Shown here: in pieces, positions 23,311-33,899 of the stretch
Position numbering within the stretch: the stretch's first letter is position 1
How the letters are laid out: each line of letters begins with the position of its first letter
From: Gnetum montanum
Lineage: Eukaryota; Streptophyta; Gnetopsida; Gnetales; Gnetaceae
Assembly (NCBI GenBank): GCA_015680685.1
Contig: MNCI01001024.1
Location: 22,553 to 86,552, forward strand
Direction of reading: 5' to 3'
DNA length: 64,000 nucleotides
Notes under the pieces: generated by a model
Database searches by the model: none
What the model was told of the DNA's origin: nothing
The model's input: only the letters and a program-made list of their open reading frames with translations
Program-made: the position numbers and the translations under genes

Positions 23311-24888
23311 AGTGTAACTATTGCCTCAATGGATGGACAACCACATTCTATTTTTTGAATCTCCTTGTTTGAACTTAGTCATAGGAGAAATGGCCATCCA
23401 TGCTAATCATCAAATTTGATTATTAGTTTTTCTACTTTTTGTTTTTTATATTTTGGATTTTTACAAACTATTTATTTTACATTTTTTTTTATTTTCCAAA
23501 TTTTTCTAATTTTAGACCATCTTTATTACCTTCAAAATTTCTTTACTATTTTACATTTTTTTATATTTTTCTTTATTTTTTTTATTTAAGTATGGTATTT
23601 CCTCATTTTTCCTAATAAACATGCTTTATTGCCATATCACACAATGCTACTATTGTTGTTTACTAATGATGGTTTGTGCTTAATGTGTGATTATTGAAGT
23701 CTAATTTCTATTTTTGAATTTTGATGTTTGATGATTTTGTCATGGTTTATTTTTCATGGAATAGGCAGTGAGTCCACATCATCTGCTCCATCCAATGAAC
23801 TCTATAGTTTCCTTTATTCTAGGAATTTGAGGTTCCTTTTTATTAAAGAAACTTCTAATTAATTGGTGACCTTGGTGGCTCTAGAATTAGGAAGGATTCA
23901 AATGTTTGTAAATGATGTGACTTCAAGGGGACTTAATACTCTTTGTACTCTTCTACTTGCTTGAGTGCTTGAGTGTTTTTCATGGACCTTTTACCGTTCC
24001 AAACCAACCAATAATAGGAAGTCAAATAATGTCATTGCATGGTGTGGTTCCAATTTTGAAAAAAATAGAAAAAAAATAAAAATGATGGGAATTCAAAGCA
24101 CATCCCTTGGACAAATAAATGGGCTATAAGCACTAGTTATGGGACTCAAACAACATGCACCTATGACTGAAGGTCCCCTCTAACTGAGGCCCTCTCTCTT
24201 ACTTTCTACTTCTCTTTTCCTCTCTTTGTGAGACGGTGGTTGTTTTGTTGAAGCATTCTTATATCTTGAGTGGGTGGATCAATCTTAGAGTGGGGATGCG
24301 AAGTCACTGAAAGTAGATGGTTTTGGTCTAGACTGAGGATGGAACTTCTTGGGTCATTTTAAATACAAATTCCATACTAGACTTCTGATGACCTCAATTT
24401 GGAACTCCATTCCACCTTTTCTATCATCCATCCATGCTGCCATAACTCACCTCACTACTCTGTTCTACATTATGCTCTATTTCTTAGTTTGATTTGTTGG
24501 GATTCTTGAGTAGATTCTTTCAGTTTGGTCCTTAATTTGTCATGATCATTAAATTGGCTATGGGGCCTATAGACTTCTTAGTTGAGGTTATGCAAGGGCA
24601 AAAGGGCATGAGCCTACTATGGGGAGAACCCACTTGGATAGCTTTTTGCTTGGTTAATTAATGTTCCTTACCTTTGACATTTTCACAATCCTATCTTTCA
24701 CATATTTCATTGAGTAAATTACTTAGTGCTCCTTAATCTTTCATTTCATTCATCCACTAAATTAAATTTTTGCCTTTTTCCAAAATTTATGAGTTTCAAC
24801 ACCCTCTTCTCATGTTTTCATACAATTCTTGGTCTTTTAAGCTTTCATTTGACATCAATTTCACTCAAAAACTCTTCATATTTTGCAA
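23310..24888 (+). other. Element B non-coding 3' region
   Basis: A T-rich start is followed by the conserved blocks TTGCATGGTGTGGTTCC (about 24035), GATGCGAAGTCACTG (about 24295) and GGGCATGAGCCTACTATGGGG (about 24600), in the same order as in A and D. No coding frame is conserved. Confidence 0.7.
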
Positions 24889-25020
24889 GTTTGACTAAGG
24901 TCAAAGTTTGACTATAATGGTCAATGGTTATGTTGTTGAGGTTCCATCAATGCATCCACCCTAGTGGAAGAGGCCTAGTCAACTAGGCCTCATCGATGTA
25001 ATGCAAAAACCCTATATATA
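24889..25020 (+). promoter_or_regulatory. Promoter-like segment: W-box-like cluster, palindrome, TATA
   Basis: Four TTGAC-type words on alternating strands lie at 24890-24925. A near-perfect palindrome, AGGCCTAGTCAACTAGGCCT, follows at 24971-24990, then CATCGATGTAATGC and CTATATATA at 25012-25020. The element B LTR has the same succession of words (GAGGCCTAGT, CATCGATGTAGTGC, TATA), so this is probably the U3 promoter of a related LTR or a copied module. The W-box reading is inference. Confidence 0.5.
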
Positions 25021-25024
25021 CCAC

Positions 25025-27666
25025 CAAACACTTCGCAATTTGTTTTTGCCACTTGCTCATAACAAAAGGGGAGTTTTTGAAAATTTTTAGAGCTCAAAAC
25101 CTTCTAGGGCTCATAACTTCCCAACTATTTGTCAAAATCACTCCATTTTTTGATTTTTCACTTATTGGAGGTAAGATCTTTATTATGGGGGCTACAAACT
25201 TTAAGGTTTTTGATTAAAAATTGATGAAAGTTTTTGGAAAATTTTCTAACTCCCCAAACGGATAATAACCTTAACCATATATAAACATAAGCTTTTTCAC
25301 AAGTTGACCCTTCCAGCAACCTTTCGGATAATTTATTAATGAAAATACATAGATAAATGATAATTAAGTAATTAAATTATCTATAATCACAACTTATCCA
25401 AAGTGTAACCATCCTTAAGAGGTAAGGTATCCTAATTGTTTTAAGGTTACACAATGATTGCTAATCCATGGTCTTATTGTGATTATAGATTGTACCCAAA
25501 AAAAAATTTGTAGGAAAGAAAACCCTCGTAACTGTGGAGAAGTAGCCTAGAGCTAGAAGGGATCAACAAGAACAAGGCTAAGAACTACTTGAGGCAACCC
25601 ATGTAATGAAACCTCTTTTTAAGGAGCCTCAAGTGGAATCTATCTAACAGATTCCAGAAGAAGAAGTGCTGACTGAACAATTAAAATGAGGAGAAGTGCT
25701 TGCTGCTACATGAAGGATTGAAGTCACTTTAACTCAAGCCTACCTTGATATCATCAAGTCTCTAGAGATTCAATAATCTATTCTTCAAGAGATTAACTTT
25801 GAACCATTTTTGAAGAAAGCTCTAGAGGATGTCAAGACTCAACTATGAACATCTCCCATGTGGCCAATCATCACGTCTAGTGGGGAGTGGTACATGGGAG
25901 AGACATACCTTTTATAGAACAATCAAAAGTTAGAATCCATAGTCAATATCAAGGACATTCAAGTGTCCTACTTGGTAGAATCTATTGCATAGGCACTTAG
26001 GTTGCCTAACATTGGAACATAGTTGGTGGAATTATCCATGTAAGATGACTCCAAGTCCAAGAAGAAGTGATCCAACATTGCTATGGGGTGGATTGTAAGG
26101 AGTATGGTGCACTCACATTAGTGTAGCAAATTTACTTTAAGATTGTAGCTTATCACCTCAATCCAATGATGAGGCCAAGCAAGGTAATTACTTTCTTTTC
26201 CTAAGAATGCACCACTCTAAGTGGAAATTTTCCTATTAATCTTCCACAAATGCTATACTTGGAGATTGAGAATTTTTTCAAAGGAAATGAACATGGAAGA
26301 AAGATCCTACACTTTCTATGCCTCATTAGGAAACTTTGTAAGAGGGAAGGAATCATTCGCTACTCTAATGATACACTTAGGCATACTCCTTTGGCTTCAT
26401 GATCCAAGATCATGAAAGAGAAGATGCTAGTAACAACTCAATTAGAGGAGCTGCTACCACCACCACCCACTTAGGAAACAAAATTAAAGGCCCATGTAGC
26501 CATTGAGCATCTATGAAAAATCTAAGAATAGCTCTTAAGTGAACAAGAGAAATAAGTAGGAATGAGTGGGGTAGATCCATCTATGTATCAAGCAATAATG
26601 AGTCAGCATAACGAGGTGGCCTAAACAGTTAGTGAGATGGAGAGGGGTGGTTCCATTTTCTCTACCCAACGAATGTAGTAACCTTCAAGGTTAGATCCTA
26701 ATGCTCAAGAGGTGATGGTATTACTAGCAACACACCATCTATTCCAAGAAATATCTAGGAATTCTACCACCTTTTTGGTGTAGTTGGAAGAAGGTGAAGA
26801 GATAACTATCTTGGTGATGTAGCACTAACAATAGGAGATAGTGGCATAAGTGGTTTTTGACCATGTCATAGCATTGAATGCACTTACAACATCTATATGA
26901 GACATATCTACACTTCAAGACATGCAGACATCCATAGGCATGGTCAATGAGAAATTAAACACGACCTAGCAAAAAAAGTTTTTGAAATGACTAATAGCAA
27001 CTGGGCAATTGACTCTGGATATTTTTGTTCTTTTGGAGAACATCATCACAACCTAGTCAGAGCTACTAGATGTAAGGGGTAAATAAATTTTCTTGTAGGG
27101 GCAACTAGAAATGGCTCAAGAAAAAAATCAATGCTTAGGCATAAAGGTTACTGAATTTTGTGCCTAACTTGCAAATCAAGAAATCCTCAGCATAGCAATG
27201 ATAAGAGATGAAGCTATCAAACAACTTCAAGAATGGATTTAGAAGGCTGAGGGGGAGGTAGTGATGGGCATCTTTAAATAGTCTATGGCTAAAGTTGAAA
27301 TGTACTCAATGAAAAAGGACTTGCATTAGATGCACCAAGAGAATGAATCATTGACTGCATAGAATCATCACTTGCAAAATGTTGATGCTCAGAAAGCTCA
27401 AATGCAAGAATTCATTCATCAATAGTAGAAGCAGCTTGCTAGGGTAAACACTGAACTAAGAAAATTGGCTATGAAAAATTGTAATCTGTTAGTGAAGGAG
27501 GAATGCACCTTCCATTAGAAGTCTTCCATTGAGATCACCACCTAGAAGAATGAAGCCCTCAAATTTGAGAAAGTGAAAAATCACTATAGGGACCAACTCA
27601 GTTTGTAGAAAGAATTTAATGAAAATCACATCCAGATGGCAAAGGAAAAAATGAATGAATCCCTCT
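25025..27666 (+). pseudogene. Decayed coiled-coil ORF region carried by element B
   Basis: A leader is followed by a plausible splice donor (GGAG/GTAAGA at 25171) and acceptor (TTTGTAG ending 25513). Coding-like sequence then runs to the N at 27667. The codons are rich in Glu, Gln, Lys and Leu, with stops mostly TAG in Gln-like positions, and segments such as NHYRDQLSL and MNKEKLNTT suggest a long coiled coil. A PINLPQMLYLEIENFF segment near 26235 recalls the extra transposon-associated ORFs of plant retroelements (weak). It is not gag or pol of a known kind. Alternatives are a nested gag-like LARD or a captured host exon. Confidence 0.45.
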
Positions 27667-28142
27667 NACTTTGTTGTAAGCATCGATCCCATTAACAATG
27701 GGTTGCCACACTTCTCTTCCTTGTTGGAGTTGCTAGAGGGATTCATTCATTTTTTCCTTTGCCATCTGGATGTGATTTTCATTAAATTCTTTCTACAAAC
27801 TGAGTTGGTCCCTATAGTGATTTTTCACTTTCTCAAATTTGAGGGCTTCATTCTTCTAGGTGGTGATCTCAATGGAAGACTTCTAATGGAAGGTGCATTC
27901 CTCCTTCACTAACAGATTACAATTTTTCATAGCCAATTTTCTTAGTTCAGTGTTTACCCTAGCAAGCTGCTTCTACTATTGATGAATGAATTCTTGCATT
28001 TGAGCTTTCTGAGCATCAACATTTTGCAAGTGATGATTCTATGCAGTCAATGATTCATTCTCTTGGTGCATCTAATGCAAGTCCTTTTTCATTGAGTACA
28101 TTTCAACTTTAGCCATAGACTATTTAAAGATGCCCATCACTN
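27667..28142. other. N-bounded inverted fragment (likely scaffolding error)
   Basis: Single N characters stand at 27667 and 28142. The segment 27735-28141 is the reverse complement of 27260-27666 (407 bp each), and the 68 bp spacer, read in reverse complement, continues the frame of the left arm. This is what a contig placed in the wrong orientation produces. A real fold-back would not need N on both sides. Confidence 0.8.
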
Positions 28143-28630
28143 TTCTATTAGTTGCATCAATGAGACCTTGTTGATGTAGCCTCATCATATCAGCTTCATC
28201 GACGAGGCCTAGTTGATGCATCATATCATGCATCGACGTGGCCCCATCGATGTAGTGCTTATAGTTGACTATAAATATGCACTTGTAGGTGCATTTATAA
28301 AATGGGAGATTGTAGTTGTAGTGGAGCTCTTGCATTTTTTCCATTTGAAAGTTAGAATTTTTTCTTGAGTGCTCACAACATGAGTCATTAAGTGTATAGA
28401 TCTTTATTTATTCATTGTTGTACTTGAGCATGACAATGTGTGTGGTAATAAAGATGAGATTTCTGATAAATCTTGTAGTACTCTAGATATATTAACTATT
28501 TCATTTTTGTATTTAATGTTTTTAATTATTTATTAACTGTTTTGAATTAGTTATTAATTATTTTCCAATTATTACATTAATGAAGCAATTAAGCCAAATA
28601 GATCACACACATAAGTATGACTTCTTCAAG

Positions 28631-30470
28631 TAGAAGCTCTGGCGCGCATGCAGAAGACCCCCCCCCCCCTGCGGCAATTTGACGGCGATTCCTGGTCGGC
28701 GCTTTTACTTTGGCACGCCTGGAAGGCGTGGAATCGCACTGTTTTCACTCATGCAGCTACCCCCCCTCCCCAGCAACTTATCCTGCAGACTCGTCGGGCA
28801 TGGCGTGAGATTGTGGCCGCTATGGGGCAGACGCCGACATACGAGCCTGGCTACGTGGACTTCCAAGCAGATGAGGAGCTGTGGCAGATGGTTTGCCAAT
28901 GCGGATGGGATGCCCTGCTGCAGCGGCTAGTCGGGGACCCTGACCTGTCTGACAACTCCTTCTTTACCAACTAGTGCGGTGATCAGACCTTCTTCCATGG
29001 CTGTGTAATTCGCCTGACAGAAGCTGCTCTGGCCAACTACCTGGGGATCTCGGCCACTGGGGAGATCATCCTGCCAACCTCCCATCGCCTCCATAACTCG
29101 GTGACCTTTTTCGAGGGGCTTTCCCCGAAAACGTAGAGCCGTCAGGTCCCTCAGACGTCCCTTCCGCGCCTTTGGGCTCATGCAGCCGTCTTGGTCGAGC
29201 GCTTCTTTGTGCAGTCAAGGAATGTGTCCAAACTCTAGGGGCTACATTTCACCTTCCTGCGGTGCTTGAGGGAGGGTACTCGGGTAAACCTGCCGCGCTT
29301 CTTCCTCGAGGCCCTCCGCCTTCAGCGACGGGGTCGCCGTTTGGGGCTTATTTTGGCCCTGTGGAGGGGGGTGGGGGGGCAGGGGGCGCCGGGCCCATCC
29401 TCTGCCCCCAATAGGGGCCGTTGCGTTGCCCCGCCTCCTACTTCTCCCCCTTCCTCCACTCCACGATGACGGGCCGCTCTCCACCTTTCCTGGGGTCGCC
29501 GCTCCCACAGCAACCCTGCCCTTTTGCACGCCCCCCCCAAGGCCCCCCCGCACTGGGAGGTGCTGCTTCAATAGGCGGTTGCTGTGGCTCAGGAGGCCGA
29601 GCAATGGTCCTCAGAGAGTCAGTGGACCGAGGCCCTGGCCAAGTGGCGCGCCGACCATGATGCCTAGCTCCAGGAAGAAGCCCAGCAGTTGAACAGGTAG
29701 CATACGCTCGCAATGGAGACCTTGCGTGCCCAGCTCACGGATGAGCTCAGGGACCAGATTAGAGAGGAGCTGCACCAGGAGGAGGCGGACTGACAGGCCC
29801 AGGAGGTGGCGGCCCAGGAGGAGCAGGAACGTCTGTAGGAGGAAGTGGTGCAACGGCAACGGCAAATCGACTGAGCGCATCAGCACAGCGCCCGCCAGTG
29901 GCTCAGGGGGGGGGGGCGCTACCCGTATAGCATCCTTGGAATTAGCTGTGAGAGCTCCTGGGAGGAGCTCAGATGGCACATCCGACGCACGTCCGCTAGA
30001 TTCCACCCGGATGTGGGGGACTCTTCGCCGGACCGGCGTAGGCGCGAGGCTCTTCTGCAGGGGTTTCAACCGGCCGCGAACTTCATGGACACCGAGGACC
30101 ATCGTGCCACCCTGGACCTGCTCCACGAGTTGGAGTTGCCTCGGTGTGCCTGCCACCAGCTGCCGACCCACCCCTAGCCCCTCCCCCCCTCCCCCCATTC
30201 TTTGTTGGGTTCGTCGTTGTTGTGGGGTTGTGCCCCCCCCCCCCCCCATGTTGGGGGTGCACCCCCCCCCCCCATGTTGGGGGGTTTTTGAATGTCTATA
30301 CGGCTCCATGGTTCGGCCGCCATGTTGGGGGTCGGCTGGGTTTTTCACGTGATCTTTTCTGGGTTTCCGGGGCCCCCCCCTCTTCGGGGTGGGCCACCCC
30401 CGCTTGTACTTGTATAGTCGTGTACCATTCTTTCAGTAATACATTCCCGAACATTCTCTCTCAAAAAAAA
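28631..30470 (+). mobile_element. GC-rich insert with poly-A end in the element B LTR
   Basis: This 1.84 kb block differs sharply from its surroundings: GC-rich, with pure C runs of 10 or more and CpG words. It ends in CATTCTCTCTCAAAAAAAA, a short poly-A tail, as a retrotransposed RNA copy would. No target duplication is seen; instead 169 bp of the target is missing. One frame (28648-29469) is open except for three TAG codons. A second part (about 29700-30175) has coiled-coil-like Glu/Gln-rich sequence with TAG/TGA stops. It could be a LINE-mobilised copy of a gag-like transposon gene or a truncated non-LTR element. Confidence 0.6.
28648..29469 (+). pseudogene. Unrecognised ORF of the GC-rich insert
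   Basis: One frame runs 274 codons with only three internal TAG stops, each at a Gln-compatible position. Visible segments include WHAWKAWNRTVF, CVIRLTEAALANYLGI and REGTRVNLPRFFLEALRLQ. The middle part resembles, in layout, the transposon-associated domain of plant extra ORFs (an RG.I.L...A...LGI stretch followed by a V-N-L-P segment). That is a weak family guess. C and G runs near 29360-29400 may hide frame errors. Confidence 0.4.
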
Positions 30471-30735
30471 TTAGTTAATCAAATTCCTTTTATCTACATT
30501 TGAGCACTAACTTATAAAACATAAAATGATAAAAATCGGATGCCTTAGTTACACTTAACCATACCAATCAACATCACAAGTGTAATTGGAAAGACAAAAA
30601 TTAACCTTAAGGCAAGATTTACTTCCTAAAGGACTAGTGCATCGAAAATGATATAGTCTACAAAATTCAACCGAGTCATGCATGAATGCTTTGTGATTCA
30701 TATGGTTGGGTGTATGGGTACCTCACCACTCATCA

Positions 30736-31920
30736 TACACCCTATATAATCATCAAGCCCCACTCTAAAGTGTTGTGATGCTACATTAGCCATTGAATCC
30801 CACAAGGTCCCATGAAGCTTGGAATGTGGTTTCCACACTTCCACAACCTTTACCATCGTGAGCTCTACTCTAGAGTGTTATGCTATAAAACCAACCACTC
30901 AATCCCATAGGATCTTGAATAGCTTAATCAAGATTTCTTCTTGCAAGAAGTACATCAACCTCGTAGGGCAACAAGGAAGAATAATAATTACAAGGGATGA
31001 ATGCAACTTAGTTTGTTGATCCTTGTACTTTGAGGTACACCACACTTTACAATGGACAAATGATAGTACAATGAATATTAACAATGATTATAATGAGAGA
31101 CAAATGATTAGACAATGATTGTACAAGAGCATGCTTATTTCCCAATGCATATGAAGTCTTCTTATAGCTATCATGTTTTCAAATCCATCTTGGAACATGT
31201 GTAGTGGCTAGCTAATGGTAGGCAATGGTCATGGAAGATGTCTTCTTTGTGCCTGAGACATTATATGTTAGCTCGTTATTCTAGAAATATTTCTTTGTTT
31301 GGAAGAGACATCTTTTTAAAATATTCATTATGGGAAGACATCTTCCTCTTGGAAAAGATGTCTCTCTAAAAGTGGCATGCATTGTATAAAGACATCTTTG
31401 TATGGTAAAGACATCTTTACCTAAGGAAATACATCTATTGTTTCTTGAAGATGTCTTTGCTTGTGCATCCTCCAATTCTTCCAAGAAATATCCTATTTCT
31501 TAGAGACATATCCTATTTGCCTAGTGAAGATGTCTTTGCTTATGAAAAGATGTCTAATATTTCTTAAAGACATCTTTGGCTACGCATCCTCCAATTCTAT
31601 CAAGATGTCTCTTGTTTCTTAGAGATGTCTTTCTTATATCTTCCCTTGCATGATGAATTCATCATTCCTTGTCCACAACCTTGATATTTCATAAATTTTA
31701 ATGATGACAACTTTGCTTGTCCACAGTCTTTAAATTCTCTTCCTTTAATCTTTCCTTTTGGATGAGACCTTGAGACCTTGTGAGTTACTTTCTTCTTTTG
31801 TTAACATTAGTGCATTTCATGTCATCTCATCTTGGTCCTAAAATCATAACAACCATACAACCATACACACAACTTTTTTCTCCATTTTCCTTAACATTTT
31901 GACACTCCAAAAGGTCCACA
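30736..31920 (-). repeat. Copia element J LTR (minus strand, part)
   Basis: On the minus strand the LTR begins TGTGGACCTTTTGGAGTGTC at 31920, directly after the polypurine tract. A degenerate array of AAGATGTCTT words occupies about 31228-31635, with a possible TATA-like word near 31160. The lower boundary is where element B ends (30735); the remaining LTR part was not identified with certainty. Confidence 0.55.
31228..31635. repeat. Array of palindromic AAGATGTCTT / AAGACATCTT words
   Basis: About a dozen copies of the 10 bp word AAGACATCTT or its reverse AAGATGTCTT (itself nearly palindromic) occur within 400 bp at irregular spacing. They are joined by GCATCCTCCAATTCT, which occurs twice. 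It lies inside the copia LTR. Confidence 0.8.
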
Positions 31921-31936
31921 ATCTCCCCCTTTTTGG
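31921..31936 (-). other. Polypurine tract of copia J
   Basis: The minus strand reads CCAAAAAGGGGGAGAT right before the LTR start TGTGGACC. A purine block of this shape, preceded by AAGTTTTGAACATCA, is typical of the SIRE-type copia 3' end (family knowledge). Confidence 0.7.
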
Positions 31937-33899
31937 TGATGTTCAAAACTTAAGAAAATGTGTTAGTGATCATATAGATATAACCATACTACTCTCCTCC
32001 TTTTTGAACAATAGCAAAAATGATAAGACACATAATCCAATTAAAGAAGCATAGAATATGCATAAGCAACAACATGTCATAATCCCAAGGAAATAAGAAA
32101 ACCATTTAGAGAATTAAGAAAATCAATTCAGCACTAAGTTCCAGGAAGTGTTGCCTTGATCCAAGCCTTTTAAGTGATATGCAAAATAAATCTTGAAGAG
32201 GAGTATAAACCTTGAAGATTAAGTAACCTATCTCTAAATAAATAAGTCAAAATATCCTCCATGCTTGTAAAACATTCGCAAAAGAATAGGGCATATCTGT
32301 AAGATAAGAAGAATATAGCAATACAACTTCACAATGTGAAACTATTCATGCCACATTTTAAATTCTTGAGCTAGGAAGCACATCTCAAGGCAAATGACTC
32401 AAAAGATGTTTCAATTAAAATTGTGGAAACCTTTCCACAACCAAAATGATCATGTATGCTTATATCAAATATCTAAATTTTTTATAAAAATATAGGTACT
32501 TCTTGCTTCAACTTATGTTTGAATGTCAAAAGGTGGGCTAATTAGACATTGAGATTTGCTCTTTTTAGTTCAAAAACAAGGAGCTACAACTAAACCAAAA
32601 AGTACCAACAACTCATAATTTGATGCCAAATACCAAAGATAGATCATGTAGAAATAAGAAACCTATCTATTTAAAATAATAATCTCATTAAAACTTGTAT
32701 CTATATACTTAACTAGAAATTTGAAAAACATAAATACAAGGATATGAAAGCCATGAGAGAAACATGCATATTTCACTATTTGTACGAGGCAATGCAACAA
32801 CCATAATCAATTATCAAAAATGGAACATGCTGATTGAATGCATATATTCATATACCTTATTTATACTAAAGTATATTAGGAATACAAAATCAAGATTTAG
32901 CCATCCTCTTAAAAGAAAAATACCTGTTAATGTCCTTATGTTTTAGTACTTCTTGGCTGAAGTCTCCAAAAACTCCCCCTACATTGGCTATCTCCAAGAT
33001 GGTGATGAATAAAGAGGAATAGGCTCCCCTTACACATGTTCTACTTATCTTGGTATTTTTAGATTAATCTATAAATGTTGTGAATACCCGAAACACTAAA
33101 ATTGTGGGTCATCATTAGGATCAAGTGTGGAGACAAAGGTCTTTAGTCAGTAATACTAATAGAATTTTAAAAAGCTTATCTTATTTCATAAATAGGAAAA
33201 ATATATTCCAAAGGATATGAGGATAGAAATAGATCATTACAAGAAGTTTATATTAAGCATGATAGACAATAGGATAGAAACCAAATAACGACTCAAAGAA
33301 AAATAAACTAAGTCCTACACACATATTTTCATAGAACCAATTGTATCAAGCTTAAAAAAATGTAAGAGATACTTGAAACACTTTCCATTATTTTTTTTAT
33401 CTAGGTAAGACACAATCAATTTTGGACATCAATACTATTAACCAACAAGTAAAGAGATGGAAACTTACCTTGCTTGTAGGGAAGAATAGAGGATTAATGA
33501 AGTTTGAGATGAGCTCCACTATCATGAAGTACTTCCTCATCTTTAGGTTCTCTTTCTATCATGCCTATGATATCATTTGTATATGTTATTTGTGATAGAA
33601 CTCTTGATCACTTATTGTAAAATTTTTAATTCTCCACTTCTCTTCATCTTTACTTATTGGTACCTACACAAATTCCTTACCAAGCCTCTTTTGACAAGAC
33701 CAAACATTAATCATTCCTTGATCATTATGAGAATAGTTTATAGTTTTCTTACAATCACAATTTTTACAAAAAAATAAATTATTATCCTTATGATCAACAT
33801 GATCAAACCTAACTATGCTTGAGCTTGAATTTTCATGTGTAGCATCCTCTAAATTCTTTGGCTTTTTTTAGGAGTTTCCTCTTCTTGAACCTTGTTGCA
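31937..33899 (-). other. Copia J internal region without pol
   Basis: About 2 kb between the gag remnant and the polypurine tract. No protease, integrase, RT or RNase H motif is recognisable on either strand. In autonomous copia elements more than 4 kb of pol would lie here, so J is a pol-less derivative or carries a deletion. Confidence 0.55.

Larger units (their letters stand above)
16640..30735 (+). mobile_element. Element B: Ty3/gypsy retrotransposon with extra 3' ORF region and insert
   Basis: Two related LTRs enclose gag, protease, RT, RNase H and integrase in the usual gypsy order, then a non-coding 3' region. A further promoter-like segment and coding-like region (24889-27666) lie before the 3' LTR. 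The 3' LTR is itself interrupted by a GC-rich insert. Catalytic residues of protease, RT and integrase have changed and RNase H has a deletion, so the copy is dead. No target duplication is visible, and the right end is complicated by N-bounded inverted sequence. Confidence 0.8.
28143..30735 (+). repeat. Element B 3' LTR, interrupted
   Basis: From 28143 to 28630 it follows the 5' LTR from about its 13th base (the first bases are lost at the N). TATAAATA is at 28270-28277 and AATAAA near 28447. A GC-rich insert occupies 28631-30470. The LTR resumes at 30471 (TTAGTTAAT...) and ends in CACTCATCA at 30735. The insert replaces about 169 bp corresponding to 17140-17308 of the 5' LTR. Confidence 0.85.

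Noticed and set aside
27489-27912. Two identical 85-codon ORFs on opposite strands
   Set aside because: They are the two arms of the N-bounded inverted piece and translate the antisense of the coiled-coil ORF, so they are an assembly artefact and not genes.
29242-30352. ORFs of 70-245 codons on both strands in the GC-rich insert
   Set aside because: High GC and C/G homopolymers lower stop frequency in all frames. Only the 28648-29469 frame shows protein-like composition with point stops at Gln-compatible positions.
16635-30740. Target-site duplication around element B
   Set aside because: CACAT and TACAC do not match, so no duplication is claimed.
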